From contig CAYQMF010000006.1 of the NCBI GenBank assembly GCA_964418595.1, positions 1 to 64,000 on the forward strand: DNA of 64,000 bases. The letters are read 5' to 3'. The notes below the pieces were generated by a model. That model saw only the letters and a program-made list of their open reading frames with translations. It was not told where the DNA came from and made no database searches. Both the position numbers and the translations under genes were made by a program. Below, piece after piece: positions 52,103 through 61,512 of the stretch (position 1 is the first letter of the stretch; every line of letters begins with the position of its first letter). The stretch is from CAYQMF01 sp964418595. GTDB lineage: Bacteria > Planctomycetota > UBA1135 > UBA2386.

Positions 52103-52843
52103 TCAACGAGGGAGGGCGCGGGCCCGCCCGTCGATCACGCCGACCGCAGCGGCCCGCACGAAGCCTCGCCCGCGTCGGTGCTCGACCTGGAGCCAGTCTG
52201 CCGTCTCTGCGACGACGTCGACCAGTTCGCCGGCGCCGAGGCGGGCGGTCACGGGGGCGGTCTCGTCAGGCGACGCACGCAGGTCGGCCGTCGGCGTCAG
52301 CACGACCGCGCCGGGGGCGCGCCCGCCGACCGTCTCGACCGCCAGAGGAGTCGCGGCCAGCAAGCCGAGGACGATGAGGGCCGCACCCAGGGGTCGCCCG
52401 GCCCACGACCTTCTGCGGAGCAGGCACATCGCGAGCCCGAGCGTCTGCAGGCTCGCGGTGAGGGCGAGCAGTTCGCCGACGGTGCAAGTGTCGGCGATGG
52501 CCCATGCCATCGCGGTGGGCGACGTGGGTGCGTTGTCGACCCCGAGGTGCTGCTCCGCCAGCGTGAGGTTGAAGCGCAGCTCGGCGTCGCGCGGGAGATG
52601 CGGCAGCGCGCGGCGGTACCAGAGGACCGCGTCGGCGTGGCGCCCCAGGCGATACGCGCAGTTGCCGAGGTTGTAGGCGAGCGGACCGCGCGCGGCCGTC
52701 GGATCGGCGAGGGTCCGTTCGTAGATCGCGCGCGCCGCTTCGAACTGACCGTCGGTGTACGCGAGCGCGCCCGACTGTCCGAGCGGCGGATCCTGCGCGG
52801 CAGCAGCGATCGCGAGCGCCAACCCGGCGAGCCACGTGCTCAC
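52103..52843 (-). CDS. BatE-like TPR/SH3 membrane protein
   Basis: Last gene of the Bat operon, 246 residues from GTG 52843, which overlaps the batD stop by GTGA. After a signal-like start, residues ~20-110 are TPR repeats (GPLAYNLGNCAYRLGRHADA). Two hydrophobic segments follow (about 125-170). The C-terminal ~60 residues look like an SH3-type domain (TADLRASPDETAPV, ADWLQVEHRRGRGFVRAA). This layout, TPR then membrane then SH3, corresponds to BatE of Bacteroidetes and Leptospira. It is likely a peptidoglycan- or protein-binding envelope component. Confidence 0.82.
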   Translation of the reverse strand: MSTWLAGLALAIAAAAQDPPLGQSGALAYTDGQFEAARAIYERTLADPTAARGPLAYNLGNCAYRLGRHADAVLWYRRALPHLPRDAELRFNLTLAEQHLGVDNAPTSPTAMAWAIADTCTVGELLALTASLQTLGLAMCLLRRRSWAGRPLGAALIVLGLLAATPLAVETVGGRAPGAVVLTPTADLRASPDETAPVTARLGAGELVDVVAETADWLQVEHRRGRGFVRAAAVGVIDGRARALPR

Positions 52844-54303
52844 GCGTCGGCCTCCGCGAACGCGCGCTCGAGCGCACCGACGAGGCTGGTCGTAGTGCTC
52901 GCCACGTCGTCGTGGCGCAGGCTGCCGTAGCGTGCGGCCACCAAGGCGTCGATCGCGGCGACCGTGCGCGCGGCGAGGTCGGCCGGGACGCGAGCGGCCG
53001 TGAGCCGTTCGCGGAGGTCGGGCGAGATCACTGCCGCCGGCGCACAGCGCAGGCGCGCCGCCAGGTAGGTCGTGAAGGCGGTGGCCGGATCGCTGCTCGA
53101 CCCGAGCTGCGCGCCAAACGCTGCGGCGGCGCCGCGCGCGCGTCGGCCCAGGTGATCCTGCGCGGCACGCAGGCGCGCGCGCCGCCACGCGACGAAGCCG
53201 GCCGCGAGGAGCCACGGTCCCAGCAGCGCCAGCGGGAACAGGAAACGGAGCGCGTATCGCGTGTCGCCGGCGTCGAACGGCACCGTGCGCACGCCGAAGA
53301 TGTCATCGACGCCCGCCGTGCCGGTCGAGCGCCCCAGGGCCACGTCCAGGGCGGTCCTCGTGCCGGGGTCACCCCGGACGACCAACGGCAACGGTGCCGT
53401 GCTCACCGTGCGGTAGGCGCCTGGCGGCGTCGGGTCGAAGAACGAGAACGGGATGGGTGGGATGCCGACATCGCCGGCGCGGTGGGATACCACGTCGTAC
53501 GTGATCGTGCGGCGGCCGTTGCCCTTCGCATCGATGCTGCCGAGCACGTGGAAGCCGGCGAGGGCCAGTGTCGGCGGATCGAACGCGTGCAGGTTGCCCT
53601 CGCCCTCGATTCGCAGGAGAAGGGGAAAGCTCGCGCGCCCTTCGATCTCGCGCGCGCTCGTCTCGGCGTGCACCGTGAACCGCCCGACCGCCCCGGAGAA
53701 CGTCGCGGGTCTTCCTGCTGTCGGCAGCGGCACGACGCGCAGGCGCGGTGGCGCACTCTCGATGGCGACCTCGTGCCGGTCGACGCCCACGCGCCCCTGC
53801 ACGAAGTCGTCGACGAAGCGCGTGGTGTAGGCGAAGCGCAGGCGCGCCTGCGGCAGTTCGAGCGTGCCCTCCCGGGCGGCCACGAAGCGGCGGGTTACGC
53901 TGAGCACCGTGAAGCTGCGGCCGTCGCGGGTCTGGTCGGGGGCGCGCACGGCGGCGACGATCGCATCGCTCAGGGCCAGTGTGAGCCGCGGGCCGCCGTC
54001 GTCGTCGGTGGCGTCGAGCGGGGTCGCGTCGGCCGAACCCGGCCAGGCGACCTCCACCTGCACCGGCACGTCGAGGCGGCGGTGGAAGAGCTGCAGCGCG
54101 TGCTCGGCGAAGAAGCGCGTGTCGACCAGCACCCGCACCTGCACGGCGAAGACCTGGCCGGTGTAGCACGGGTCCGGCATCGTCTCGACCTCGACGAACG
54201 CGCGCGCGTCGTCGGCGACCTCGCCGGTCTGCGCGGCGACGGTGGGCGGCGACCACGCCAGCATTCCTGCGGCCAGCGCGCTGGCCAACGCGCCTGCCCT
54301 CAC
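52840..54303 (-). CDS. batD: BatD-like oxygen-tolerance protein
   Basis: Membrane-anchored periplasmic protein of 487 residues. A signal peptide (to ~25) is followed by a long beta-sandwich region with VEVETMPDPCYTGQVFAV (BatD opening) and two further Ig-like repeats, then a hydrophobic anchor (~335-360, FLFPLALLGPWLLAAGFVAW) and a helical cytoplasmic tail. It matches the BatD/oxygen-tolerance family. The GTG at 54303 overlaps the preceding stop by GTGA. A TTG one codon upstream is also possible. It presumably works with BatA/BatB VWA proteins at the membrane. Confidence 0.85.
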   Translation of the reverse strand: MRAGALASALAAGMLAWSPPTVAAQTGEVADDARAFVEVETMPDPCYTGQVFAVQVRVLVDTRFFAEHALQLFHRRLDVPVQVEVAWPGSADATPLDATDDDGGPRLTLALSDAIVAAVRAPDQTRDGRSFTVLSVTRRFVAAREGTLELPQARLRFAYTTRFVDDFVQGRVGVDRHEVAIESAPPRLRVVPLPTAGRPATFSGAVGRFTVHAETSAREIEGRASFPLLLRIEGEGNLHAFDPPTLALAGFHVLGSIDAKGNGRRTITYDVVSHRAGDVGIPPIPFSFFDPTPPGAYRTVSTAPLPLVVRGDPGTRTALDVALGRSTGTAGVDDIFGVRTVPFDAGDTRYALRFLFPLALLGPWLLAAGFVAWRRARLRAAQDHLGRRARGAAAAFGAQLGSSSDPATAFTTYLAARLRCAPAAVISPDLRERLTAARVPADLAARTVAAIDALVAARYGSLRHDDVASTTTSLVGALERAFAEADA

Positions 54304-55040
54304 CAATCCTTCTCCACGGCTCCGGTCGTGGTCTGCTGCTCCTTGCGCCGGATCGCGAGCTTCTCCTTCTCCTTGGCGGCCAGCTTCTCGAGCAGCTTGC
54401 GCACGTCGTCGGCGGTCAGCTCCGCGGTCTGCGCCTCGGGCTGCACGACCGCTTCCTCCGGCTTGTCCGGTTGCGCCGGCTGCTTGCCGTCGTCGACCGG
54501 GACCAGCTTGACCTCCGGGGTCCCGGCCGCCTGCTGCGCGCGCTTCTTCTCGGCGGCGGCCTTCAGGCGCTCGAGGTCTTCGATCTCGCGCAGGGCGCGC
54601 TCTGCGTTGCGCCGCGCCGCGGGCATGTCGAGGTCTCCCATGGCCGCTGCCTGCCAGCCACGCAGCGCCGCCTTCGCGTGGGCGATGGCGACATCGAACG
54701 CGAACGGCTCCGCCTCCACCTGCGTCGCCTGTCGCTTCGCCTGCGCGCTGCGCGCGAACGCCACGCTCGCCACCAGGGAGTCGCGCCGAACCGTGAAGGG
54801 CGCCCCGCCCCGCGCCGCCGCGCGCTCCGCCGCCACCTCCGCGTCACGCAGCTTGCCCGCGCGCAGCGCGGCGAGGGCCAGGTCGTAGAGCAGATCCGGC
54901 TCCGCCGCCTCGCCCGCGGCCGCGTCGGCCGCCGCGAACGCCACGAACGCCGCCTCGAACTCGCCCGCGCGGTACGCGCGCACGCCGGCGGCGAAGTCGT
55001 CGCCACCTTGCAGGAGCACGCAGAGGAGGACCGGGAGCAT
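54300..55040 (-). CDS. BatC-like TPR protein with charged tail
   Basis: Protein of 246 residues with a short hydrophobic start (MLPVLLCVLLQGG) and TPR-like helices at ~15-170 (AFVAFAAADAAAGEAAEPD, RNAERALREIEDLERLKAA). It is followed by a long Glu/Lys/Gln-rich tail. In Bat operons the BatC slot between BatB and BatD is occupied by such a TPR protein. The start could also be 55073 or 55097; 55040 is favoured by the hydrophobic leader. It is separated from batB by 88 bases, the only sizeable gap in the operon. Confidence 0.75.
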   Translation of the reverse strand: MLPVLLCVLLQGGDDFAAGVRAYRAGEFEAAFVAFAAADAAAGEAAEPDLLYDLALAALRAGKLRDAEVAAERAAARGGAPFTVRRDSLVASVAFARSAQAKRQATQVEAEPFAFDVAIAHAKAALRGWQAAAMGDLDMPAARRNAERALREIEDLERLKAAAEKKRAQQAAGTPEVKLVPVDDGKQPAQPDKPEEAVVQPEAQTAELTADDVRKLLEKLAAKEKEKLAIRRKEQQTTTGAVEKDW

Positions 55041-55128
55041 GGTGGGCGGTGGCCGTGCGGGCAGCGTCAGCATCCGGGGCGGAGGCGGGGAGGGCAAGGG
55101 ACTCGGCGACCGGGCGGCCGGGCTGGCC

Positions 55129-56142
55129 TCACGGTGCGCGGCGGCGGCGGTCGGCGAGCGCGAGCTCGAGCAACCAGGCGGCGAAGGCCAAGAGGAGCGG
55201 CCACTGGAAGCGGTGCGCGCGCTCGGCGCGGACTTCCTCGTCGAACGCCTTGCGCGCCATCGACAGGATGCGCGTGCGGTAGAGGTCCACCAGTGGTGTC
55301 GCGCTCGCGGTGGCGTCGACGTACTCCCCGCCCGCGGCGTCGGTCAGCGCGTGGAGGCTCGCGCGATCCTGGACCGTGATCACATCGCCGCCGGCGCGGT
55401 CGCGCAGGAAGGCCTCGCCCCCTTCGCCTTCGACGGCCACCTTGCTGCCCTGCACGGAGCCGAAGCCCACGCAGTGCACGGCGATGCCTTGCTCGCGGCA
55501 GCGCGCGGCGGCGTCGCGGCCGTGGCCGGCGTGGTCCTCGCCGTCGGTGAGGACGACGATCACCTCGTGGTCGCCCCGCGCGCTGCCGAGCGCGCGGCGC
55601 GCGACCTCGATGGCGTTGCCTAGGTCGGTGCCGCCGCGGGCCACGCTCAGCGGATCGGCGAGCGCGGCCATGTGCAGGCAGGAGGCGACGTCCTGGGTCA
55701 ACGGCACGAGCACGCGCGCTTCGCCGGCGAAGACCACGAGGCCGAGTCGGTCGCCGCGCGCGTGTTCGGCGAGCGCGGCGAGCTCGCGCTTGGCGGCGGC
55801 GAGCCGCGTCGGGGTCACGTCGCGGGCGAGCATCGAGCGCGACACGTCGAGGCAGACCACGATGTCGACGCCGCGCGGCGTGGCCTTGCCGTCGCCTTCG
55901 CCCCAGCGCGGCTGCAGCAGTGCCAGCAGCGCGAAGAAGAGCGCGACGCAGCCGAGCGTGCGGCGGATCCGGCGGCGCTCCGGGTTGAACTCGCGCAGGA
56001 GCTTCGAGCTGCGTTCGCCGAGGACCGCATCGACGTCGCGTGCGCGTCGGCGGTCGAGCCGCCACAGCGCGAGCCACAGGATCGGCGCGAGCAGCAGCAC
56101 CGGCAACAGAGCGGGGTGCCTGAACAGGTCGCCCAGGTTCAT
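55129..56142 (-). CDS. batB: BatB-like von Willebrand factor A membrane protein
   Basis: Protein of 337 residues with membrane segments at about 10-28, 60-77 and 315-330. The VWA domain between them has an intact metal-ion site: CLDVSRSM (DxSxS), GGTDLGNAI and LTDGEDHAGHG. The order TM-TM-VWA-TM is the Bat architecture. The ATG overlaps the batA stop by ATGA. Together with batA it forms the typical pair of VWA proteins thought to sense or assemble complexes in the periplasm during stress. Confidence 0.9.
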   Translation of the reverse strand: MNLGDLFRHPALLPVLLLAPILWLALWRLDRRRARDVDAVLGERSSKLLREFNPERRRIRRTLGCVALFFALLALLQPRWGEGDGKATPRGVDIVVCLDVSRSMLARDVTPTRLAAAKRELAALAEHARGDRLGLVVFAGEARVLVPLTQDVASCLHMAALADPLSVARGGTDLGNAIEVARRALGSARGDHEVIVVLTDGEDHAGHGRDAAARCREQGIAVHCVGFGSVQGSKVAVEGEGGEAFLRDRAGGDVITVQDRASLHALTDAAGGEYVDATASATPLVDLYRTRILSMARKAFDEEVRAERAHRFQWPLLLAFAAWLLELALADRRRRAP

Positions 56143-57188
56143 GGCAGCACCCTGAGCCAGGTGGCCGAGAGCAGGCGACCCGTCCACCACAGGCCGAGCG
56201 CCGCCAGCAGGAACGGCACGAACATCTCGTCGAGGCGGTACTTCGGCTCCTGGAGCTCGACCTTCTCGAGCGTGTCGATGCGCTGGTACACGCCGGCGAT
56301 CGCGCTCGCGTCGCGGGCGGCGAAGAACGCGCCGCCGGTGCGCCCCGCGAGGCGCTCGACCTGCGCCGTGTCGATGGGCAGCCACGCGCCGCGCGCGTCG
56401 CGGCTGCCGATGCCGGCGGCGATCGTGTACACGCGCACGCGTGCGTCGGCCGCGAGCTGGCCCGCGTGTGCGGGCGCGATCTCCGTCGGCGTCTGCGCGG
56501 TGGCGACGTTCTCCTCGCCGTCGGTGAGGAGGATCGCGACGCGGGCCTTCGCCTCGCTCGCATTCAGCACCTGCACGGCGCGGGCCACCGCGGTGCCGAT
56601 GCCGGTGGCGTCCTCCGGCCCGTCGCGGGTCACCATGGCCACGTCGGCGAGGATCGCATCGAGGGTGCGGTGGTCGAGCGTCGGCGGGCAGCGCAGGTCG
56701 GGGAAGCGCGCGAAGCTCACGCGGCCGATGCGGTCGTGCGGGCGGCCGGCGATGAAGCGCGCGGCGGCATCCTTGGCGACCTGCAGGCGGGTGCGCTGCG
56801 CGTCCATGTCGGTGGCCGCCATCGACGACGAGGTGTCGAGGCAGAGCACGATGTCGATGCCGGCTTGCGCGTCCGGCAGGGGAGTGCGTCGGACCGGGCG
56901 GGCGAGCGCGAGCACCGCAAGGGCGACGGCGAAGAGCTGCAGGCCCCGCGGCAGGAGGACGAGGCGCGCGCGCAGTGACCGCGGCAGCGGGGCGGCGGCC
57001 GACACGCCGCGGCCGGTCGGCGCGCCGGGGCCGTCGGCGTGGTGCAGGAACACACCCGGCCCGAACGGCACCGCCGGGGCGCCGCGGCGGCGCCGCCACC
57101 AGAGAGCGAGCGGCAGCAGCACGAGCGCGAGCAGGAAGCCCGGGTCGATCAGCTCGAGGCCGGTGAGCGCCTGGAAGATCGCGTTCAC
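56139..57188 (-). CDS. batA: BatA-like von Willebrand factor A membrane protein
   Basis: Paralogue of batB, 349 residues from GTG 57188. It shows two N-terminal hydrophobic segments, a VWA domain with CLDTSSSMAATDMDAQRTRL (DxSxS), TGIGTAVARAVQVL and LLTDGEENVATA, and a C-terminal anchor near FVPFLLAALGLWW. All metal-site positions are preserved. It overlaps both its neighbours by four bases, so its stoichiometry with them is probably controlled by coupled translation. Confidence 0.92.
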   Translation of the reverse strand: MNAIFQALTGLELIDPGFLLALVLLPLALWWRRRRGAPAVPFGPGVFLHHADGPGAPTGRGVSAAAPLPRSLRARLVLLPRGLQLFAVALAVLALARPVRRTPLPDAQAGIDIVLCLDTSSSMAATDMDAQRTRLQVAKDAAARFIAGRPHDRIGRVSFARFPDLRCPPTLDHRTLDAILADVAMVTRDGPEDATGIGTAVARAVQVLNASEAKARVAILLTDGEENVATAQTPTEIAPAHAGQLAADARVRVYTIAAGIGSRDARGAWLPIDTAQVERLAGRTGGAFFAARDASAIAGVYQRIDTLEKVELQEPKYRLDEMFVPFLLAALGLWWTGRLLSATWLRVLP

Positions 57189-58111
57189 GGCGTCGCCTCC
57201 GCGACGGCGGTGCCGCGCACGAACGCCTCGGCGTCGGCGAGCAGTTCGTGGCGCGCGTCGGCCGCGAGGCGCAGGCGCGCGAACTTCACGAGGTCGCCGC
57301 GCTGGCAGAGGCGCGTGAGATGGGTGCGCGGCGTCTCGGCGAGTGCGGCGGAGTGCGGCAGCGCGGCGAGCAGCTCGTCGGTCGTCATCTCCGGCGCGGG
57401 CACGGCGAAGCGCACGGAGACGTAGTCGCGGGCGAGCTGCACCGCCTCCGCGCACCAGGCCTCGATGCCGGTGTCGTCGTGTGGCGACCAGGCTCGGAGC
57501 GCGGCGACGCGCTCGAGCGCACGGGCGTGCGCGGGCTCCGTGGGCGGCAGCGGCGGCGGCGCGTCCTGGACCACGGCGCGCGCCCGGCCGCGCGCTCGCC
57601 ACGCCAACCACGCTGCGAGCGGGAGCATGGCCACCAGCAGCCACGGCCAGCGCGGGCGCGGGGTCTCCGGCACGAGCAGGTCGCCCGGCAGTTCCGGCGC
57701 CAGCGCCGCATCCGGGGTCAGGGCGGGGGTGACCCGCAGGGTGATCGCTTCGCTGGTGGTCGCGCGCTCGTCGCCGCCGGCGCGCGGACGGGCCTTCCAG
57801 GTCAGCGCCGGCAGGGTCACCTCCCCGCGCGCGAACGCGAACGCGTCGTAGCGGCGCGTCTCGGCGATGCGGTCGCCGACCTCGCGCCGGGTCGCATCGC
57901 GCAGGCGCACGCGCAGCGGCGCGAAGGCCTCGTCGCGGATCGGCTCCGGCAGGAGATCGCTCCGCCACACGCCCTCGACCGTCAGCAGGAACGCGACGCC
58001 GAAGGCGACCTCCGTCGCCGGCACGTGCACGCGCAGGGTGAACTCGCCGTCCGGAAGGGCGTCGCCGCCGCACGCGCACAGCGCGAGGAGCACGAGGGCG
58101 ACGCGCCTCAC
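57185..58111 (-). CDS. Bat-operon lipoprotein with DUF4381-like C-terminus
   Basis: Protein of 308 residues whose GTG 58111 begins a lipoprotein signal (VALVLLALCAC). Residues ~20-140 form a beta-sandwich resembling the N-terminal repeat of BatD (EFTLRVHVPATEVAFGV, ALTWKARPRAGGDE). A membrane segment follows (about 165-185, WPWLLVAMLPLAAWLAW), then a helical region with AWCAEAVQLARDYVSVRF and TTDELLAALPHSAA, like the DUF4381 tail found in MoxR-associated operons. It is placed between DUF58 and batA, with four-base overlaps on both sides. A combined lipid anchor and internal membrane segment is unusual; one of the two may be misread. Confidence 0.72.
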   Translation of the reverse strand: MRRVALVLLALCACGGDALPDGEFTLRVHVPATEVAFGVAFLLTVEGVWRSDLLPEPIRDEAFAPLRVRLRDATRREVGDRIAETRRYDAFAFARGEVTLPALTWKARPRAGGDERATTSEAITLRVTPALTPDAALAPELPGDLLVPETPRPRWPWLLVAMLPLAAWLAWRARGRARAVVQDAPPPLPPTEPAHARALERVAALRAWSPHDDTGIEAWCAEAVQLARDYVSVRFAVPAPEMTTDELLAALPHSAALAETPRTHLTRLCQRGDLVKFARLRLAADARHELLADAEAFVRGTAVAEATP

Positions 58112-59022
58112 CGCTTCGTGCTGCGCAGCTCGCGCATCCGGAAGAAGGAGAGGATCGGCCCGGCGATCGCGTCCTTGTGGCGCGTGCGCGGCAAGGGCAC
58201 GTCCATGCGGTCGACGCCGGCGCGGCGCATGGCGTCGTCGCACGCGGCGCGCCACGTCGCCACGCGCGTGGCGTAGTCCCGGCGCACCCTCGGGCTCGCC
58301 CAGTCGACGACGCACGCGCGCCCGGTCTCCGGATCGCGGGGGCGCATGAGGCGGGCATCGGGCGGGGCCAGCTCCGGAGCCAACAGGCGCACGGCGATCA
58401 CGTCGTGCCGGCGGGCGCAGAGACTCAGCGCCCGCTCGAAGCCGCCGGCGAGGAAGTCGGAGACCACGAACACGATGGCCCGCTTGCGCAGGACCCGCCC
58501 CACGAAACGCAGGGCCGGGGCGAGATCGGTGCCGGCCGCGGCACCGGGGAGGGCGAGGCAGTCGCGCACGATGCGCAGGGCGTGCGGGTTGCCCTTCTTG
58601 GGAGGCACGTACTTGTCGACCTCGCGGCTGAACGCGATCAGCCCGACCTTGTCGTTGTTGCGCACCGCCGACAGCGCGAGGCACCCGCACACCCGGGCGG
58701 CCATCTGCCGGGCCGACCACACCCCGAAGCCGCCGGTCATCGACGCCGACAGGTCGAGGAGGAACATCACCGTCAGCTCGCGCTCGTCGATGTACTTCTT
58801 GACGAACGGCCGGCCGGTCCGGGCGGTGACGTTCCAGTCCACGGCGCGGATGTCGTCGCCCTCGGCGAACTCGCGGACCTCGTCGAACTCCACTCCGCTG
58901 CCCCGGAACACGGAGCTGTAGCCACCGGACATGACCCCGCGCACCAGCCGGTTGGCCTGCACCTCGATCCGCCGCACCTCGGCGAGCAGTTCGGCGAGTT
59001 CGGCCTCGCGATCGTCGCTCAT
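58108..59022 (-). CDS. DUF58 family protein
   Basis: First gene of the Bat operon, 304 residues, soluble. DUF58 features include VRGVMSGGYSSVFRGSGVEFD, EFAEGDDIRAVDWNVTAR, GRPFVKKY, and a degenerate VWA-like region with FLLDLSASM, GTDLAPAL and FVVSDFLAGG. DUF58 proteins normally work with a MoxR ATPase encoded just upstream. Here the upstream neighbour is a divergent gene and no moxR is seen in the window. Length and motifs are complete. A small overlapping frame at 59019-59288 is not convincing. Confidence 0.93.
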   Translation of the reverse strand: MSDDREAELAELLAEVRRIEVQANRLVRGVMSGGYSSVFRGSGVEFDEVREFAEGDDIRAVDWNVTARTGRPFVKKYIDERELTVMFLLDLSASMTGGFGVWSARQMAARVCGCLALSAVRNNDKVGLIAFSREVDKYVPPKKGNPHALRIVRDCLALPGAAAGTDLAPALRFVGRVLRKRAIVFVVSDFLAGGFERALSLCARRHDVIAVRLLAPELAPPDARLMRPRDPETGRACVVDWASPRVRRDYATRVATWRAACDDAMRRAGVDRMDVPLPRTRHKDAIAGPILSFFRMRELRSTKR

Positions 59023-59253
59023 CCGCGCGGGGGAAGGGCTTTGGACGTGGGGGCGGGCACGATCGGTGGGTCGGGCTCGTGGGACCCCGTCGTAACGGAC
59101 CGGAGGTCACCAGGACTCGCGCGGAGGATACCGACGCCGCGCAGCGAGGCGAGCGCGCCGTTGCGAGCGACTTCAGTCCCCGTTGGCCCCTGGCGGGGCG
59201 TCTGCGTTACCCGCGCCTCCCTGATCCGGGTACTCTCTGCCCCGACATCCGGC
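59023..59253. other. divergent intergenic region
   Basis: A 231-base gap between the Bat operon (minus) and the thioredoxin-like gene (plus). It should contain both promoters. A TACTCT hexamer at 59231-59236 may be a -10-like element for the plus-strand gene but no matching -35 is clear. No small gene or strong hairpin seen. Confidence 0.35.
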
Positions 59254-61512
59254 ATGCGAATCGAAAGCCCCATCGCGTCCCTTCTCACCGTCCTCCTGCT
59301 CGCGCCGTCCGTCGCCGCCCAGGTCGGCGGCCAGGGTCAAGGCACGGGTCCCCAGGGGTCCGCGCGCGAGGCCATGTGGCCGGCGCCGACCGCCGCAGAC
59401 TGGAAGCGGCCGGTCCTCATCCAGTGGCAGCGCACCTGGGACGACGCCGTCGCCCTCTCGAAGGAGACCAACCGCCCGATCCTCGTGTGCATCAACATGG
59501 ACGGCGAGATCGCCAGCGAGCACTACGCGGGCATCCGCTACCGCATGCCGGAGATCACCGCGCTGTACGAACCGTACGTGTGCGTGATCGCGTCGGTCTA
59601 CCGGCACAACCCCCGCGACTACGACGAGCACGGGCATCGGGTCGAGTGCCCGCGCTTCGGGGGCGTGACCTGCGGCGAACACATCGCCATCGAGCCGGTC
59701 CTGTACGAGAAGTTCATGGACGGCCGGCGCATCGCGCCGCGGCACATCATGGTCGAGCTGGACGGCCAGGAGACCTACGACGTCTTCTACGCGTTCGACA
59801 CCGACTCCGTGTTCAAGGCGATCCGCGAGGGGATCACGACCCGCGACAAGGGGCCGATCACGCAGGTGCGCGGGGACCGTTCGATCGTCGAGCGCGTGGC
59901 GAGCACGGACAGCAAGGACCGCACGGCCGTGGAGCAGGCGTATCTGGAGGGCGACGCGGCCCTGCGGCGGTCGCTTCTCGACGCCGCCAACTCGCTGGGC
60001 GACAAGGCGCCGGTCGAGCTGCTGCGGCTCGGGGTCATGGGGCTCGACACGGAGCTGAGCAAGAAGGCTCGTGGCGCGCTGGCGCAGACCAGTGCCGACG
60101 GTGCCCCGGATCTCATCGCGCAGGCGCTGCGCGTGCCCATGGAGGCCAGCGAACGCGAGCAGCTCGTCGCTGCGCTCACCCGCCTGGGCGAGAACTCGCC
60201 GCGGGCACGCACGCTCGCCGTCGTGCACACCGGGCTGGCACGGCGTTCGACGCACGTCGACGTCGAAGGCTGGGCCAAGGCGCTCGACGGCAGCAACGCG
60301 TACACCGCGGCCAGCGAGGCGGGGGACGCCGGCACCCGACTCGATGCGGTGAGCCATGCGGCGGTGGCGAAGCCGGAGGACGCACAAGCCCGCATCGAGC
60401 AGGCGGAGGCCGCGCTCGCCTACGCGCTCGACCCGGAGACGCAGCGGAGCCTTGCGGCCGATCCCAAGACGCGGCATCGCTACGAGCAGTTGCTGTACGA
60501 GGACGCGCGGCGCGCCGCGCTGCGGGCGAAGGCGCTGGGTGCCACCGGCTGGCGCGTGGACGCGGTGCTCGCCGTGGCCGCCTACTACCTGGGCGAGATC
60601 GAGGAGTCGTACCGCCTCGCCGAGGCGACCATGGGCGGCATGCCGCCGAATCCCGAGAGCCGCGGCGCGCTGGCGGCGCTGGGCGTGTTCGCCGAGGCCC
60701 GCCAGAAGGCCATCGTCGACGCGATCCGCGCCAGGCAACCGTGGCAGCCGCAGTGGCTCACCGACGTGCACGCCGCGTACTCCGTGATCGGCAAGCACCC
60801 GCACGCCACCGACGCGCACATCGCGTCGCATTACGACTTCATCAAGGCGCTCGACGGGACGGCGCAGGCGGCGCGGGTCCTCGACGCCGGGATCGAGCGC
60901 TTCCCCGAGTCGTGGCTGCTGCACGAACGCCTGCGCGGCCGCATCCTCGAGGAGCACGGCGTCGCCGGGCTCGAGCCCGCCTACGCCGAGCTGCGCGCGA
61001 AGCATGGTTCCGGCGCCAACATGGACTGGTTCTCCGGCTACGCGTCGATCGTCGTCGCCGAAGCGCACCGGCGTCGCGGCCGCACGGAGGAGGCGATCGC
61101 CGCGTACGACCGCGCGATCGCGCACTACGAGCGCGGCATCGCGGCCAACGAGACCACGCGCGACACCGCCGACCACTACGTCGCGGTCGCCCTGGCCGGG
61201 CGCGCCCGCATCGCCTACGAGAACGGCGACGACGACAAGGCGCTGGCCGAACTGCTCGCCGCGATCGAGCGCAAGCCGGAGGCCATGCCGACCATCGACG
61301 GTCTCAACCTGTCGGCGGTCGACACCACGCGCATGCTGCGCGCGCGCCTGCGGGCCAACAAGAAGGACGAGCAACTGGCGAAGCTCGACGCCGTGCTCGG
61401 CAGCCTCGACCCGGAGCTCCTGCGCCTGCCGGCCTACAACTTCGAGACGCCGCCCGAAGGCGCGACTCCGCCGGCGGGCAACCGCGGCCGGCGCGGTCGC
61501 CGGGGCGGCTGA
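59254..61512 (+). CDS. secreted thioredoxin-like/TPR protein lacking redox cysteines
   Basis: Protein of 752 residues with signal peptide MRIESPIASLLTVLLLAPSVAAQ. Residues ~48-190 have the shape of a thioredoxin-fold domain (TWDDAVALSKETNRPILVC, then KFMDGRRIAPRHIMVELDG), but the active site CxxC is replaced by MDGE in the usual position. Other cysteines occur in VECPRFGGVTCGEH. The remainder is helical with TPR-like repeats (RTEEAIAAYDRAIAHYERGI) and a basic Gly/Arg tail. The ATG at 59254 is set by the signal peptide. It may scaffold protein interactions in the periplasm; function is not established. Confidence 0.8.
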   Translation: MRIESPIASLLTVLLLAPSVAAQVGGQGQGTGPQGSAREAMWPAPTAADWKRPVLIQWQRTWDDAVALSKETNRPILVCINMDGEIASEHYAGIRYRMPEITALYEPYVCVIASVYRHNPRDYDEHGHRVECPRFGGVTCGEHIAIEPVLYEKFMDGRRIAPRHIMVELDGQETYDVFYAFDTDSVFKAIREGITTRDKGPITQVRGDRSIVERVASTDSKDRTAVEQAYLEGDAALRRSLLDAANSLGDKAPVELLRLGVMGLDTELSKKARGALAQTSADGAPDLIAQALRVPMEASEREQLVAALTRLGENSPRARTLAVVHTGLARRSTHVDVEGWAKALDGSNAYTAASEAGDAGTRLDAVSHAAVAKPEDAQARIEQAEAALAYALDPETQRSLAADPKTRHRYEQLLYEDARRAALRAKALGATGWRVDAVLAVAAYYLGEIEESYRLAEATMGGMPPNPESRGALAALGVFAEARQKAIVDAIRARQPWQPQWLTDVHAAYSVIGKHPHATDAHIASHYDFIKALDGTAQAARVLDAGIERFPESWLLHERLRGRILEEHGVAGLEPAYAELRAKHGSGANMDWFSGYASIVVAEAHRRRGRTEEAIAAYDRAIAHYERGIAANETTRDTADHYVAVALAGRARIAYENGDDDKALAELLAAIERKPEAMPTIDGLNLSAVDTTRMLRARLRANKKDEQLAKLDAVLGSLDPELLRLPAYNFETPPEGATPPAGNRGRRGRRGG

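Noticed and set aside
59019..59288. Open frame of 89 codons upstream of the DUF58 gene on the minus strand
   Set aside because: It is antisense to the signal peptide of the thioredoxin-like protein, resembles no MoxR ATPase and has no family pattern.
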